A stretch of 6,780 nt of DNA, taken from Lachnospiraceae bacterium UBA3845. GTDB lineage: Bacteria; Bacillota; Clostridia; Lachnospirales; Lachnospiraceae. Positions 5,642 to 6,780 of the stretch are shown here, piece after piece; position 1 is the first letter of the stretch, and the number at the start of each line of letters is the position of its first letter. The notes beneath the pieces were generated by a model. It made no database searches and was not told the DNA's origin. It worked only from the letters and a program-made list of their open reading frames with translations. The stretch lies in contig DGHP01000018.1 of assembly GCA_002392705.1 (NCBI GenBank), positions 1,560 through 8,339 of the forward strand, read 5' to 3'. Position numbers and translations under genes: made by a program.

Positions 5642-6736
5642 ATGACTGTTCTGATTGTCTGCACGGTGATACTGGCTGTCAGCTGCATTTTCGGGCTTGT
5701 GAAAGGATTTACGGGAAAAGCATCCGGAATTCTGGCGCTTGTACTGTCCTTTGTGCTGGTCCAGACGCTGCTTCCGACGGTGACGGTATGGCTCAGGGAA
5801 CAGACGCCGGTCTATGGATTTATCAGAAGCAAGTGTACGGATATAGCGGAAGCCGCCATTCAGAAGAGCCTTTCAGGGCAGTCTTCCCCGGAGAGCGGCG
5901 GCGGGCTTCTCAGCGCACTGTCCGGCGGATCTTCCGACTCTTCTTCCGGTTCTTCTTCGGATTCTTTTTCGGTTCCCGCCCTGATTGCCGCTAATGACGG
6001 CAGCGGTTCGATCGACCGTGAGAAGGTGAAGAATCTTCTGGCACAGTACGGATATGATGCTTCCCTGGTGGACGGACTGAGCGACGAGGAACTGAGCGCC
6101 TATGTCCAGAACTTCCTGGGATCCTATGCGGGAATGCTGGGACCGGGACTGACTATGAGCATCCACCTTCCCTTTCCGGAAGCGGAACTGCTCCTGGAGA
6201 GCAGTGTATTTGATTCAGGCGCGGAGGCTTCCTCTTCTTCGGATTTTCTGACGGCCTTAAGTTCGAACATGAGCAGGGTGGACCAGACAAAATTTATAGA
6301 CAGCCTGCCTCTTCCCGATTCGATGAAGGAGCAGCTCCAGGCTTTCAATAACAGCGAAGGCTATGAAAAGCTGGGGGCGGCAGATTTCAGCGCCTATATC
6401 ATCGGCTACATCGCGAACCTGATTCTGAATCTCCTGGCCTTTCTGGTGACGCTGCTGGTGACCTGGCTGATTATAAGAACGATCCTTCAGGCCCTGCACC
6501 TTTTTGCCAGCCTTCCGCTCATACGCACGGTAGACCGCCTGGGCGGCCTGGTGCTGGGATTCGTCGAGGGGATCGTAATCATCTGGATTCTCTTTCTGAT
6601 CCTTTCCTTTGCATCAGGGACGGCGCCCGGACAGCAGCTCCTTGGGGAGGTCTACGCCAGCCCGTGGCTCACCGCCCTGTATAACAGCAACCTGTTTCTG
6701 CGCAGCGGAACCTGGGCCATGAAAGCGATGATGTGA
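5642..6736 (+). CDS. CvpA family membrane protein with long insert
   Basis: The CvpA family is named for an E. coli protein needed for colicin V production; its biochemical role is unclear. This 364-residue product has two N-terminal hydrophobic segments (about 2-20 and 27-49) with the family-like GLVKGFTGKASGILALVLSF region (18-37), and two C-terminal segments (about 255-280 and 301-323) containing the glycine-rich DRLGGLVLGFVEG stretch (298-310). Between them is an insert of about 200 residues, including a Ser/Gly-rich low-complexity part (76-110) and a soluble helical part. Typical CvpA proteins are about 160-180 residues, so this is about twice the usual length, though long forms are known in Clostridia from memory. 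The ATG at 5642 has an excellent GGGGAGG (5629-5635) 6 nt upstream. Its place directly after the DUF5711-like gene suggests a joint envelope role, which is inference. Confidence 0.88.
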   Translation: MTVLIVCTVILAVSCIFGLVKGFTGKASGILALVLSFVLVQTLLPTVTVWLREQTPVYGFIRSKCTDIAEAAIQKSLSGQSSPESGGGLLSALSGGSSDSSSGSSSDSFSVPALIAANDGSGSIDREKVKNLLAQYGYDASLVDGLSDEELSAYVQNFLGSYAGMLGPGLTMSIHLPFPEAELLLESSVFDSGAEASSSSDFLTALSSNMSRVDQTKFIDSLPLPDSMKEQLQAFNNSEGYEKLGAADFSAYIIGYIANLILNLLAFLVTLLVTWLIIRTILQALHLFASLPLIRTVDRLGGLVLGFVEGIVIIWILFLILSFASGTAPGQQLLGEVYASPWLTALYNSNLFLRSGTWAMKAMM

Positions 6737-6780
6737 GAAAAACTTACTATTCACGGCCTCAGACAGAAGCATCGAAGATG
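6737..6780 (+). other. Terminal 44 bases, no gene recognised
   Basis: No hairpin with a T-run and no convincing ribosome site is seen after the CvpA-family stop. The final ATG at 6778-6780 lacks a clear Shine-Dalgarno sequence and cannot be judged as a start because the window ends there. Confidence 0.5.

Overview
The window is about 6.8 kb of a moderately GC-rich Firmicutes chromosome, most likely from Clostridia and probably the Lachnospiraceae. The assignment rests on gene content and order: a clostridial-type 6-phosphofructokinase, then dnaX - ybaB/ebfC - recR, then a membrane-anchored protein resembling DUF5711 and a long CvpA-family membrane protein. The TTG start of dnaX, strong AGGAGG-like ribosome sites and tight gene coupling also fit. 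All six supported genes lie on the + strand. The genus cannot be named from this sequence.

Layout. 1-227: leader with a plausible sigma-A-type promoter (-10 TATACT at 84-89). 228-1301: pfkA, a glycolytic enzyme that appears to be its own transcription unit. 1302-1612: a 311-bp intergenic region with a promoter-like pair, a strong intrinsic terminator (1398-1436) and three palindromic units spaced exactly 61 bp apart. 1613-4219: dnaX, ybaB and recR, nearly without gaps (1-nt gap, then 1-nt overlap), so probably one translationally coupled DNA replication/repair operon. 4220-4353: a 37-bp tandem repeat that begins inside the last codons of recR. 4354-5613: a single-pass membrane protein with a large, probably extracytoplasmic domain. 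5642-6736: CvpA-family protein. 6737-6780: no gene recognised.

How the genes work together. DnaX loads the sliding clamp, RecR acts with RecF/RecO in recombinational gap repair, and YbaB is a small DNA-binding protein; this trio is a well-known conserved cluster. No terminator is visible between recR and the two membrane genes, so these may be co-transcribed with it, but their function is not known from sequence.

The coding content is ordinary. The most unusual material is intergenic: (i) the three 61-bp-spaced units before dnaX, whose geometry (28-30-bp palindromic unit, 31-33-bp unrelated spacer) recalls a decayed type I-E CRISPR array, and (ii) the 37-bp tandem repeat overlapping the recR stop codon. 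Neither can be proven to be a system from this window alone.
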